A DNA stretch of 23,508 bases from Cyanobacteriota bacterium (GCA_027483425.1 JAIXUR010000078.1:1-23508); one strand, 5' to 3'; positions 15,202 through 22,183 are shown, numbered from the stretch's first letter. Numbers and translations are program-made. Notes: generated by a model from the letters alone, not told the origin.

Positions 15202-16632
15202 ATGTCTTACTCTCAGACAACTACTCAGTCAAAATCGGGATACAGCGCCGGGGTTAAGGACTACAAACTGACCTACTACACTCCGGATTACACACCTAAA
15301 GATACAGACATCCTGGCGGCGTTCCGGATGACCCCCCAGCCTGGCGTACCTCCTGAAGAGTGCGCAGCCGCTGTGGCCGCTGAATCGTCTACGGGTACCT
15401 GGACCACCGTGTGGACTGATCTACTGACCGACATGGATCGGTACAAGGGTCGTTGCTACGATATCGAGCCCGTACCCGGCGAAGATAATCAGTACATCTG
15501 CTACGTGGCCTACCCCCTCGACCTGTTTGAGGAAGGCTCTGTCACCAACCTGCTGACCTCCCTGGTGGGCAACGTGTTTGGTTTTAAAGCCCTGCGTGCC
15601 CTGCGTCTCGAAGACCTGCGCATTCCTGTGGCCTATCTGAAGACCTTCCAAGGGCCTCCCCACGGCATTCAGGTAGAACGCGATCGCCTGAACAAGTATG
15701 GTCGTCCGCTGCTGGGTTGCACCATTAAGCCCAAGTTGGGTCTGTCGGCCAAGAACTATGGCCGCGCTGTGTACGAGTGCCTGCGCGGTGGTCTCGACTT
15801 CACCAAAGATGACGAGAACATTAACTCTCAGCCCTTCCAACGGTGGCGCGATCGCTTCCTGTTTGTGGCCGACGCCATCCATAAATCCCAGGCTGAAACC
15901 GGTGAGATCAAGGGTCACTACCTGAACGTCACCGCCGCCACCTGCGAAGAAATGCTGAAGCGGGCTGAGTACGCCAAAGAACTCGACATGCCCATCGTCA
16001 TGCACGACTTCTTGACCGCTGGCTTTACCGCCAACACCACCCTGTCCCACTGGTGCCGCGACAACGGTGTGCTGCTGCACATTCACCGCGCCATGCACGC
16101 GGTCATCGACCGTCAGAAAAACCACGGTATCCACTTCCGGGTGCTGGCCAAATGTCTGCGCATGTCTGGGGGTGACCACATCCACACCGGTACCGTTGTG
16201 GGTAAGCTGGAGGGCGATCGCGCCGGCACCCTGGGCTTCGTTGACCTGCTGCGCGAAAACTACGTCGAGCAAGACAAGTCTCGCGGTATTTACTTCACCC
16301 AAGACTGGGCTTCCCTCGGCGGCGTGATGGCCGTAGCCTCCGGTGGTATCCACGTGTGGCACATGCCCGCGCTGGTCGAAATCTTCGGCGATGACTCGGT
16401 ACTCCAGTTTGGTGGTGGTACTTTGGGCCACCCCTGGGGTAACGCACCCGGTGCGGCCGCTAACCGTGTGGCCCTCGAAGCTTGCGTTCAAGCCCGTAAC
16501 GAAGGCCGCGATCTGGTTCGTGAAGGTGGCGATGTCATCCGCGAAGCCTGCAAGTGGTCGCCTGAACTGGCTGTCGCCTGCGAACTGTGGAAAGAAATCA
16601 AGTTTGAATTCGACACCGTTGACACCATCTAA
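15202..16632 (+). CDS. rbcL: Ribulose-1,5-bisphosphate carboxylase/oxygenase large subunit, form IB
   Basis: The catalytic subunit of Rubisco, which fixes CO2 onto ribulose bisphosphate; it works as L8S8 inside carboxysomes. At 476 residues it has the normal form IB length. Key features are Lys176 in TIKPKLG, the carbamylated Lys202 in GLDFTKDDEN with the metal-binding Asp-Glu next to it, HIHRAMH, loop 6 VGKLEGDR, and the C-terminal SGGIHVWHMPALVEIFGDD and QFGGGTLGHPWGN. The ribosome site GGAAGGGAG precedes the ATG. The N-terminal extension SYSQTTTQSKSGYSAG is typical of cyanobacteria. It is the first gene of rbcL-rbcX-rbcS. No ccm carboxysome shell genes are adjacent in the window. Confidence 0.99.
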   Translation: MSYSQTTTQSKSGYSAGVKDYKLTYYTPDYTPKDTDILAAFRMTPQPGVPPEECAAAVAAESSTGTWTTVWTDLLTDMDRYKGRCYDIEPVPGEDNQYICYVAYPLDLFEEGSVTNLLTSLVGNVFGFKALRALRLEDLRIPVAYLKTFQGPPHGIQVERDRLNKYGRPLLGCTIKPKLGLSAKNYGRAVYECLRGGLDFTKDDENINSQPFQRWRDRFLFVADAIHKSQAETGEIKGHYLNVTAATCEEMLKRAEYAKELDMPIVMHDFLTAGFTANTTLSHWCRDNGVLLHIHRAMHAVIDRQKNHGIHFRVLAKCLRMSGGDHIHTGTVVGKLEGDRAGTLGFVDLLRENYVEQDKSRGIYFTQDWASLGGVMAVASGGIHVWHMPALVEIFGDDSVLQFGGGTLGHPWGNAPGAAANRVALEACVQARNEGRDLVREGGDVIREACKWSPELAVACELWKEIKFEFDTVDTI

Positions 16633-16639
16633 ACCGATG

Positions 16640-16661
16640 GGTAGGTACTGCGGTACCTACC
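16640..16661 (+). other. rbcL-rbcX intergenic hairpin 1
   Basis: A perfect 9-bp stem, GGTAGGTAC (16640-16648) with GTACCTACC (16653-16661), around a TGCG loop, 8 bases after the rbcL stop. It could protect rbcL mRNA from 3' degradation. No T-tract follows. Confidence 0.75.
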
Positions 16662-16694
16662 TTGGGGCGGCTTAGGGCGCGGTGGGTAGGCCAG

Positions 16695-16728
16695 GCATTC
16701 CCAGGGGCTCAAAAACCCTTGGGAATGC
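16695..16728 (+). other. rbcL-rbcX intergenic hairpin 2
   Basis: A 13-bp stem (16695-16707 with 16716-16728, one G-T wobble) with an A-rich 8-base loop. Together with hairpin 1 it separates the abundant rbcL message from rbcX and could lower downstream expression or stabilise a processed end. Confidence 0.75.
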
Positions 16729-16824
16729 TGCACAAGTTACCGAATCTTCAAGCCATTCGGGCTTAGATCAGGGCTACCAACCGCCCCACTGGCGGGGTCT
16801 ACGTCAATCGTTCGAGAGACACCG

Positions 16825-17253
16825 ATGGACCTTAAGCAATCGGCTAAAGAGAGCGCTAAGGTGCTCAGTAGCTACCTGACTTTTCAGGCCGTAAAAACGG
16901 TTCTGGATCAGCTCAAGGAAACCAACCCCGCCCGCGCCTATTGGCTCAATGCCTTCTCGACTAAAGAGGCCCTTCAGGATGGCGAAGCCTATCTGAGTGC
17001 CCTACTGGAAGAAAGCGCAGACCTAGCGATTCGAGTGATGACCGTGCGGCAGCATATTGCAGAGGGTATCTGCGAGTTTTTGCCCGAAATGGTGGTCACT
17101 AGCATCCAGCAGGCCAATATGGAACACCGCCGCCAGCATTTAGAGCGCATTACTCAGCTTGGAGATGCCGAACATACCGTAGATTCTGATTTTGCTAAGG
17201 ATACTGATGTCCCGCAAGAATCTACCGCTGACGCTGACCCTTCCCCTGAGTAG
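16825..17253 (+). CDS. rbcX: Rubisco chaperonin RbcX
   Basis: An assembly chaperone that binds the C-terminal EIKFEFD peptide of RbcL as a homodimer; that peptide is visible at the end of RbcL here. It has 142 residues, slightly longer than the common length of about 130 because of an acidic tail (TVDSDFAKDTDVPQ). The helical core is typical: KQSAKESAKVLSSYLTFQAV, ALLEESADLAIRVMTVRQHIAEGICEFLPEMV and HRRQHLERIT. The ATG at 16825 is preceded by GAGAGA. It lies between rbcL and rbcS as in many cyanobacteria. Confidence 0.97.
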   Translation: MDLKQSAKESAKVLSSYLTFQAVKTVLDQLKETNPARAYWLNAFSTKEALQDGEAYLSALLEESADLAIRVMTVRQHIAEGICEFLPEMVVTSIQQANMEHRRQHLERITQLGDAEHTVDSDFAKDTDVPQESTADADPSPE

Positions 17254-17334
17254 GCGCTTAACCTCAACCCTGTTGCTGATTTACTTAGTTCACGGCGTCA
17301 GCCGATCACACCCTAGTTAACCTAGCGAGAACCT

Positions 17335-17682
17335 ATGAAAACTCTGCCTAAAGAGCGTCGTTTTGAAACGATGTCTTACCTGCCCCCTCTGACCGATGCT
17401 CAGATCGAGCGGCAAATTGCCTACATTCTCAAGCAGGGCTATTTTCCTGCCATTGAGTTTGACGAAGAGTCGAACCCCGAGACCTACTACTGGACTCTAT
17501 GGAAGCTGCCTCTGTTCAACGCCAACTCTACCCAAGAAGTGCTGAGCGAAGTGCAGGCCTGCCGCTCTGAGTACCCTAACTGCTACATCCGTGTAGTGGG
17601 CTTTGACAACGTCAAGCAGTGCCAGATCGCCAGTTTCATTGTTCACAAGCCCGGTGCCACCAGCAGCGGCTACCGCTACTAG
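17335..17682 (+). CDS. rbcS: Ribulose-1,5-bisphosphate carboxylase small subunit
   Basis: The small subunit of form IB Rubisco, 115 residues. Characteristic segments are TLPKERRFETMSYLPPLTD, QIERQIAYILKQGYFPAIEF, YYWTLWKLPLF and NCYIRVVGFDNVKQCQIASFIVHKP. It caps the L8 core and is required for activity. The start at 17335 rather than the internal ATG at 17371 is set by conservation of the KTLPKERR start. It is the last gene of the operon and is followed by a terminator. Confidence 0.98.
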   Translation: MKTLPKERRFETMSYLPPLTDAQIERQIAYILKQGYFPAIEFDEESNPETYYWTLWKLPLFNANSTQEVLSEVQACRSEYPNCYIRVVGFDNVKQCQIASFIVHKPGATSSGYRY

Positions 17683-17717
17683 ACGCTTTCTCTAATTAGA
17701 GAGAGACAATGAGTGTT

Positions 17718-17754
17718 GCGTGGGGAGAACTTCTCCCCACGCCTTGTTTGTTTG
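17718..17754 (+). terminator. Intrinsic terminator of the rbcL-rbcX-rbcS operon
   Basis: GCGTGGGGAGA (17718-17728) pairs with TCTCCCCACGC (17732-17742) around a 3-base loop and is followed by the T-rich CTTGTTTGTTTG. A second small palindrome, TCTCTAATTAGAGA, lies just before it (about 17690-17703). Confidence 0.85.
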
Positions 17755-17813
17755 AGGTGAGCTGGATGCGCTCAGTGGTTCAACAGTTGAATCGTGGTGT
17801 CGCTAGCGCCGAT

Positions 17814-18005
17814 TTAGAAGGCTTCGCGCCAGTCGCCCACGGCGGAGCGGAGGTTGCTGACCAGATCGATCGGTGAGGCTCTACGTCCCTGCACAATCAC
17901 CGCTGGATCACCCGTTTTTTCGGCTCGGACTCGGTGGGCGTTAGGTTCTGCCCAGGGCGCAAACAAGGGTTCGAGGATCGTGGAGTTGAGAGTATCGGAG
18001 GTCAT
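17814..18005 (-). pseudogene. N-terminal fragment of a type III-like restriction helicase (Res) gene
   Basis: A 63-residue frame. From family memory it matches the first part of DEAD/DEAH-box restriction subunits linked to type III-like systems: HRVRAEKTGDPAVIVQGRRASP, then NLRSAVGDWREAF, a pattern (GRR-S-P, N-L-R, W-R) that normally precedes G-A-S and the helicase domains. Here a stop follows directly after WREAF, so all motor and nuclease domains are missing. The ATG at 18005 lies only 3 bases after the xisI stop, as in an operon. The downstream break falls within about 60 bases of the rbcS terminator. It could instead be a short functional gene, but the abrupt end argues for truncation. 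Confidence 0.65.
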
Positions 18006-18008
18006 AGG

Positions 18009-18350
18009 TTAAGCAACTGCAAATTCAGTCAAGGGGCGCTTACTAGGATGCTGAAAGCCGAGAACAATGTCTTCAGGAGAAACTCCAGCCTCTAGCAGGT
18101 CATTGGCGATGCCTTGCTTTGTCCAATCTTCTTCGATCCAAATTTTTCCGTTTTCCATACGAAGATAGACCGTCACCCCAAAATCTCGTTGTTTGCCATT
18201 CCAGCCGACACTAAACCAGAAGTAATGATCGCGTTCTTGATCAAAAGCAACACATTCCTGCACGCCAACTTGATTTGAGCCTGCTGCCCAATCTTGATAC
18301 TCGGTCAGAATTTTTTGGATGATTTGACGATACTGAGTTAGCTTAGCCAT
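18009..18350 (-). CDS. xisI: XisI family protein
   Basis: A 113-residue member of the XisI family (PF08869), named for a protein needed with XisH and the recombinase XisF to excise the nif fdxN element in Nostoc/Anabaena heterocysts. Family segments are YRQIIQKILTEYQDWA, QECVAFDQERDHYFWFSVGWNGKQRDFGVTVYLRM and KIWIEEDWTKQGIANDLLEAGVSPEDIVLGF. The gene is full length. Its start overlaps the end of xisH by 13 bases and uses AGGAG inside xisH, so the pair is translationally coupled. No recombinase and no nif element are present, so the excision role is not supported here; the true role of such orphan pairs is not established. Confidence 0.95.
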   Translation of the reverse strand: MAKLTQYRQIIQKILTEYQDWAAGSNQVGVQECVAFDQERDHYFWFSVGWNGKQRDFGVTVYLRMENGKIWIEEDWTKQGIANDLLEAGVSPEDIVLGFQHPSKRPLTEFAVA

Positions 18351-18754
18351 TGCACAATCTCCTGTTCATCAATATTGACCACAAAAAACTTGATTTGACT
18401 GGATCGAACTAGAAACTCAATGCCTTCACGTTTGAAGAAGTTGCTGTAGGTAATGTCATCAATGGCGAGGTAGAGGTCAAACTCAGGTGCAGTCTCTTCC
18501 AGGAGCATTTGATAGACTTTGTACTGCCCCAACGCCAGGTGAAAGTCGGTCATCAAGGAGCGTCCGACAAAACTTTTGATCTCAACCACGATTTTCTGAC
18601 CCTCGCGCTCAACGGCGATCGGTCGTTCAGCGGCAAGATCGGCGTATAAGTCAACGTCTTTGTACTGAATGCGATAGGGGTCGGCAAGGATCACCCAATT
18701 ATCTTTAATCAGGGCTGATTTAACTGCGTCATGATAAATGTCTCTAGCAGGCAT
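18338..18754 (-). CDS. xisH: XisH family protein, predicted restriction-like nuclease fold
   Basis: A 138-residue XisH protein (PF08814), full length. It begins ARDIYHDAVKSALIKDNWVI and carries DVDLYADLAAERPIAVE, then VVEIKSFVG with Glu58-x-Lys60, then LGQYKVYQMLL with Gln77. This D, E-x-K and Q pattern is that of the PD-(D/E)xK nuclease superfamily, so a DNA-cutting activity is plausible but unproven. The gene starts 4 bases after the end of the methyltransferase fragment, and its GGAGG ribosome site lies inside that fragment's tail. It is coupled to xisI downstream. Composition is less GC-rich than the flanking Rubisco genes. Confidence 0.95.
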   Translation of the reverse strand: MPARDIYHDAVKSALIKDNWVILADPYRIQYKDVDLYADLAAERPIAVEREGQKIVVEIKSFVGRSLMTDFHLALGQYKVYQMLLEETAPEFDLYLAIDDITYSNFFKREGIEFLVRSSQIKFFVVNIDEQEIVQWLS

Positions 18755-18758
18755 CGGC

Positions 18759-18989
18759 TTAGACCTCCACTTTTACGGTAATGGAGGTATCGCAGCCGAA
18801 GGTATCGACAACTTTGACGCAGGCGATGTATTTGCCGGGGGTGGGATAGGTGTAGGCGGCATTGCTGATGGTTTTGAGGCTGCGGTCTTTGCGGGTGCGG
18901 TAGGCTTGCCAGTCGTGGGTGAAGGGTTTGCCTGGTTGCCAGTTGAAATCTATCATAGCCACCTTGGGGCGCTGACCATGGGTATGAGT
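18759..18989 (-). pseudogene. C-terminal fragment of a DNA methyltransferase (Mod) gene
   Basis: About 77 codons are open from a stop at 18990-18992 to the TAA at 18759. From family memory the protein resembles the PKD-like tail of cyanobacterial site-specific adenine/cytosine-N4 methyltransferases: DFNWQPGKPFTHDWQAYRTR, then YPTPGKYIACVKVVD and FGCDTSITVKVEV. The tail is unbroken, but the catalytic domain (DPPY and SAM-binding motifs) is absent, and the next upstream gene is a tRNA 48 bases away. Its stop is 4 bases before the xisH start. It could be expressed as a 65-residue protein from the ATG at 18956, but I read it as the remnant of a mod gene. Confidence 0.65.
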
Positions 18990-19036
18990 TTAAGTACCCA
19001 AGCCCCTGGGCAGGTTAAATCTAAGTGAGTCTAGTA

Positions 19037-19109
19037 TGGAGATAAGCGGATTCGAACCGCTGACCCCTTGCATGCCATGCAAGTGCTCTACCAACTGAGC
19101 TATATCCCC
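19037..19109 (-). tRNA. tRNA-Ala(GGC)
   Basis: The minus strand folds into a full cloverleaf of 73 bases: acceptor GGGGATA with TATCTCC, D-arm AGCTCAGTTGGTAGAGC, anticodon stem CTTGC/GCAAG with loop ATGGCAT (anticodon GGC at 19076-19074), and T-arm GCGGTTCGAATCCGC. Discriminator base is A; CCA is not encoded. It borders the decayed cassette, and tRNA genes are frequent integration sites. Confidence 0.97.
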
Positions 19110-19252
19110 AGGCGCGCCAACCGATGCGTTGATCGCATTAACAATAGTCCCCTACGGGGGGTGCCCTCGTCAACCCCAAAGTTTCTTTTAGGGTGGCGAT
19201 GAAGGGCGGTTATCCGCGATAGAGTCAGAGAGACTGTGGCGTTAACGTGGCA

Positions 19253-20335
19253 ATGGTAATGGATTCCCCCGGTTCTTCGACGTCTCCTGATACCGATGCG
19301 GTGCAGGACATACTGCGATCGCTGCGGCGCAAGGAGGGCACCTGGGTAGACTGGGCCCAGGGCTGCCAGGCGCTGCAAAAGGCGCGGTTCACCCCCCAGC
19401 AAATTTTTGAAGAAACCGGGTTTGAGCCCGTCCACCAAAACCAGATTATGGTGGCTGAGCAGGTTTATCAGTCCATTCTCAAGGTGGGGGTGGCGGAGGC
19501 GACCCAGGCGCACTTTACCGAGCGGGGTAGCGATGCCCTTTACGAACTGCGAGTGCTTTCCCAGGGCGATCGCGCCACCACGGCCGACTTCATGCTCCAA
19601 CACGGGCTCGACTCCGAGGAGATGCGGGATCTGGTGAAGCCGATTAAAGAATATGCCTACCGAAAGGAGAACCCGACAGGGTTTGGTGATGGGCCGGGGG
19701 ATGCGATCGCCTATCATTTCTGGAAGCTGGCCCGACAAAAAGATGATTTGCAAGATCGCTCGCGGCTGATTGCCCAGGGCCTGCGCTTTGCCACCAGCCC
19801 GGCTGCCCGCCAGCAGATCGAAAAATTGCTGACCGACTTTGCCGTGTTCAAAAGCCGCCCGGCTCCCCGGTTGCCCCTGTATCGCCTAGAGACCGAGAGC
19901 GATCTACCCCGCCTCGTGCCGGTGGTGGGGCAAATGCCGCTCACCGTCGATGATCTGAGGGCGGTGCCGGTGGTGGAAGCCATAGAGCCCTTTGGCATGG
20001 CCAGTGCTACCGGGGCCAGTGCGTGGATTGCGGTGCCCGGCTGGCAGGTAATTTTTCGGGCCGAAGACCCGGTGGGGATTCTCACCGAGGCGCGGCAGTT
20101 GCCTAACTACCCCGCCGATGGGCCCGATGAGGCCGTACTGGTGATTGTCGACCGCTGCGATCGCACCTGGGACGAGGAAGGCTATTTTCTCATCGCTGAG
20201 GCGGATCAACTGGCCCTGACCTGGTCACCAACGCCCCTGGAGGCTTCCATCTTCGGCAAGGTGATCCTGATTCTGCGGCCCAAGCGCATTTTAGATGAAG
20301 ACTACAACCGCGAACTCTGGCAGCTAGACGAATAG
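19253..20335 (+). CDS. raf1: Rubisco accumulation factor 1
   Basis: A chaperone that clamps RbcL dimers during assembly of L8 cores, acting after chaperonin folding and alongside RbcX. It has about 360 residues, the cyanobacterial size. The N-terminal helical domain covers about residues 20-200 (LRRKEGTWVDWAQGCQAL, ARFTPQQIFEETGFEPVHQNQ, YELRVLSQGDRATTADFML, GDAIAYHFWKLAR). A linker follows, then the C-terminal beta dimerisation domain from about 205 (RLPLYRLETESDLPRLVPVVG, VEAIEPFGMA, WIAVPGWQVIF). Possible starts are GTG 19247, ATG 19253 and ATG 19259; I use 19253. It lies 1.6 kb downstream of rbcS on the same strand, separated by the xisHI cassette and a tRNA. The small gene at 20346 follows after 10 bases. 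Confidence 0.95.
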   Translation: MVMDSPGSSTSPDTDAVQDILRSLRRKEGTWVDWAQGCQALQKARFTPQQIFEETGFEPVHQNQIMVAEQVYQSILKVGVAEATQAHFTERGSDALYELRVLSQGDRATTADFMLQHGLDSEEMRDLVKPIKEYAYRKENPTGFGDGPGDAIAYHFWKLARQKDDLQDRSRLIAQGLRFATSPAARQQIEKLLTDFAVFKSRPAPRLPLYRLETESDLPRLVPVVGQMPLTVDDLRAVPVVEAIEPFGMASATGASAWIAVPGWQVIFRAEDPVGILTEARQLPNYPADGPDEAVLVIVDRCDRTWDEEGYFLIAEADQLALTWSPTPLEASIFGKVILILRPKRILDEDYNRELWQLDE

Positions 20336-20345
20336 GAGGACGGAT

Positions 20346-20561
20346 ATGGCCATCGAACGACGCCTGTCGAGATTAATGTTCCTAGACAGCGAATTGGTAG
20401 AGCTGCGGCAGATGTGCCTGACGCCGGGGCGTGTGTTTGAACCCGGCAAGTACCTGGCCGGAGAGCTGCCCGACACCGCCTTTGAAATGGGCCTAGTGGA
20501 AAAGTTACCCCCTGTTCGGGGGAAGAGTGACCAGCTAGAGGAGCCTCCAGCGACTACATAA
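20346..20561 (+). CDS. Small protein of unknown function, coupled to raf1
   Basis: A 71-residue protein I do not recognise. It starts 10 bases after the raf1 stop with a strong ribosome site (TAGGAGGA) and is therefore very probably translated from the raf1 mRNA. The N-terminal half is a basic, amphipathic helix (IERRLSRLMFLDSELVELRQMC), followed by a Gly/Pro-containing segment (TPGRVFEPGKYLAGELPDTAF) and a polar, acidic tail. There is no membrane segment or signal peptide. A role in Rubisco assembly is possible only by position. Confidence 0.8.
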   Translation: MAIERRLSRLMFLDSELVELRQMCLTPGRVFEPGKYLAGELPDTAFEMGLVEKLPPVRGKSDQLEEPPATT

Positions 20562-20633
20562 TTCGGACGGTTCAGCCATTGCCCCGTTCGAGCCGCCCTC
20601 ACACCGGGCCTACCAGAGAGGGAATCGACTGGC

Positions 20634-20668
20634 AAATAAAAGCCCCCCAGCGCAAGCGCCAGAGGGGC
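20634..20668 (-). terminator. Intrinsic terminator in repeat copy 1
   Basis: Read on the minus strand, a GC-rich hairpin (about 10 bp with wobble pairs, capped by a CTTG loop inside GCG/CGC) is followed by TTTTATTT. It is identical in sequence to the terminator in copy 2. Confidence 0.8.
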
Positions 20669-20743
20669 AGGAGTTCCTGAAAATCGTCACTACATCAATG
20701 GTCGGCGCTGGGGAGACCTGTGCCCAGAGGGGTCTAACCCATC
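20634..20743 (-). repeat. 110-bp direct repeat, copy 1 (terminator unit)
   Basis: It matches copy 2 at 20762-20871 at 103 of 110 positions without gaps, with a period of 128 bp; the first 67 bases (plus-strand order) are identical. On the minus strand the unit ends in a complete intrinsic terminator. It may be a tandem small-RNA gene or a duplicated 3' end of gltA. Confidence 0.9.
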
Positions 20744-20761
20744 CCCCAGTAACTCGGCTCA

Positions 20762-20796
20762 AAATAAAAGCCCCCCAGCGCAAGCGCCAGAGGGGC
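20762..20796 (-). terminator. Intrinsic terminator in repeat copy 2, probable gltA terminator
   Basis: Same hairpin and T-tract as in copy 1, lying about 85-120 bases past the gltA stop in the direction of transcription. It is the likely main terminator for gltA. Confidence 0.85.
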
Positions 20797-20871
20797 AGGA
20801 GTTCCTGAAAATCGTCACTACATCAATGGTCGGTGCTGGGGGGGACTGTGCCCAGGGGGGGCTGACCCATC
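20762..20871 (-). repeat. 110-bp direct repeat, copy 2, next to the gltA stop
   Basis: This copy begins about 10 bases after the gltA stop codon in the minus direction, so it is effectively the gltA 3' untranslated region. The seven differences from copy 1 all fall in the gltA-proximal 43 bases. Confidence 0.9.
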
Positions 20872-20881
20872 AAGAGGCCCA

Positions 20882-22063
20882 TCAAGAGGGCAGGGAGATC
20901 GAAAATCCCTGCTTATCCCAGATCTGGGGCCGATTGGCCAAATCCATGTATTTCTGGTCGTGGGGGCCCGTGTAGATTTGGGTGGGTCTAAAGATCCGGT
21001 TTTCGCCCAGTTGCTCCTTCCAGTGGGCGAGCCAGCCCGCTACCCGCGCGATCGCAAACACCGGCGTAAATAGATCGATGGGAATGTCCAGCTTTCTATA
21101 GACCAGGCCCGAGTAAAAGTCCACATTGGCATAAATGCCCTTATGGCCCAGCTTTTCAGACACCGCCTGCTCCATTTCCAGGGCAATGGCGTAGTACTCA
21201 TCCTGGCCAAATTTTTCGAACAGCTGTTCCGCTAGCCCCTGGAGAATGGTGGCGCGGGGGTCTTTAACCTTATAGACCCGGTGGCCAAAGCCCATGATCT
21301 TAGACTTCTCGGCAATGCAGCGCTCGACGTAGGGTCTTACATTCTCGACGCTGCCAATCTCCTGCAGCATTTCAATCACCTCTTCATTGGCCCCGCCGTG
21401 GAGCGGCCCCGCTAGGGTGCCCACCGCCGAGGCCACAACGGCGTAGGGATCCGTGAGCGTAGAAGCCGTTACCATCGCCGAAAACGTAGATGCGTTGATG
21501 GTGTGCTCAGCGTGGAGGGTCAGGCAAATGTCAAAGATGCGAGCAGACAGCGGGTCAGGCTCACGCTCATTGAGCATGTAGAGAAAGTTGGCCGCATAGT
21601 TGAGGTCATCCCTCGGCTGCACCGGGTCGTTGCCTTTGCGCATGAGCTGAAACGCCGCCACCATGGTCGGAATTTTGGCCAGCAGCCGCACCACTGCCTT
21701 TTGGATGTAAATAGGGTCATCTAGGGCACGGCGAGAGTAGAACAGGCCCAGGGCCGCCGCACAGGCCTGGAGGGCGTCCATGGGGTGACCGCTCTCGGGA
21801 AAGCATTTCATCATGTCGCGGATGCGGTACTTGAGGCGGCGATGGTAACGAATCTCGTACTCAAAGGCCTCTAGCTCAGTCTTTGACGGCAACCCGCCCC
21901 AAATCAGCAGGTAGGCCGTCTCTAGAAACGTGCCCCGCTGGGCCAACTCCTCAATGGAAATGCCGCGATATTCCAAGACGCCGGCTTGGCCATCCACAAA
22001 GCTAATGCTCGATTGGGTAACCGGTACACCTTCTAAACCCGGCCTGTACTCAGATACGGTCAT
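20882..22063 (-). CDS. gltA: Citrate synthase
   Basis: Condenses acetyl-CoA and oxaloacetate to citrate, the entry step of the TCA branch that supplies 2-oxoglutarate for nitrogen assimilation. It has 393 residues from the ATG at 22063, which has GGGAG upstream; a GTG at 22087 would add eight residues. Catalytic and signature elements are visible: HAEHTINASTF, GPLHGGANEEV (active His), MGFGHRVYKVKDPRA (signature with second His) and YANVDFYSGLVYRKLDIP (catalytic Asp). The length and the absence of an N-terminal extension fit the short dimeric type rather than the long NADH-regulated type. It lies 120 bases downstream of bvdR on the same strand and is followed by a double terminator. Confidence 0.97.
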   Translation of the reverse strand: MTVSEYRPGLEGVPVTQSSISFVDGQAGVLEYRGISIEELAQRGTFLETAYLLIWGGLPSKTELEAFEYEIRYHRRLKYRIRDMMKCFPESGHPMDALQACAAALGLFYSRRALDDPIYIQKAVVRLLAKIPTMVAAFQLMRKGNDPVQPRDDLNYAANFLYMLNEREPDPLSARIFDICLTLHAEHTINASTFSAMVTASTLTDPYAVVASAVGTLAGPLHGGANEEVIEMLQEIGSVENVRPYVERCIAEKSKIMGFGHRVYKVKDPRATILQGLAEQLFEKFGQDEYYAIALEMEQAVSEKLGHKGIYANVDFYSGLVYRKLDIPIDLFTPVFAIARVAGWLAHWKEQLGENRIFRPTQIYTGPHDQKYMDLANRPQIWDKQGFSISLPS

Positions 22064-22183
22064 ATTTTTTTGCTCCCGTTCGCTCACCTATGATTCCAAG
22101 GGGAATGTACGCCCCGCCGTCATCAACGCTACCAAATCATCTGATCAACCTTACCGCTGCTGTCAACTCCATGGTGCCAGGAT

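Noticed and set aside
15421..16491. A 356-codon open frame antisense to rbcL
   Set aside because: It is a shadow of the GC-rich, highly constrained rbcL codons; it has no recognisable domain and no promoter or ribosome site of its own.
17814..18989. The xisHI locus considered as an active fdxN-type excision element
   Set aside because: There is no recombinase gene, no nif gene and no element ends were seen; the flanking fragments point to a restriction-modification context instead.
20634..20871. Tandem repeats considered as a CRISPR array
   Set aside because: There are only two units of 110 bp with an 18-bp gap, they are far longer than CRISPR repeats, and they end in a terminator. No cas genes are present.
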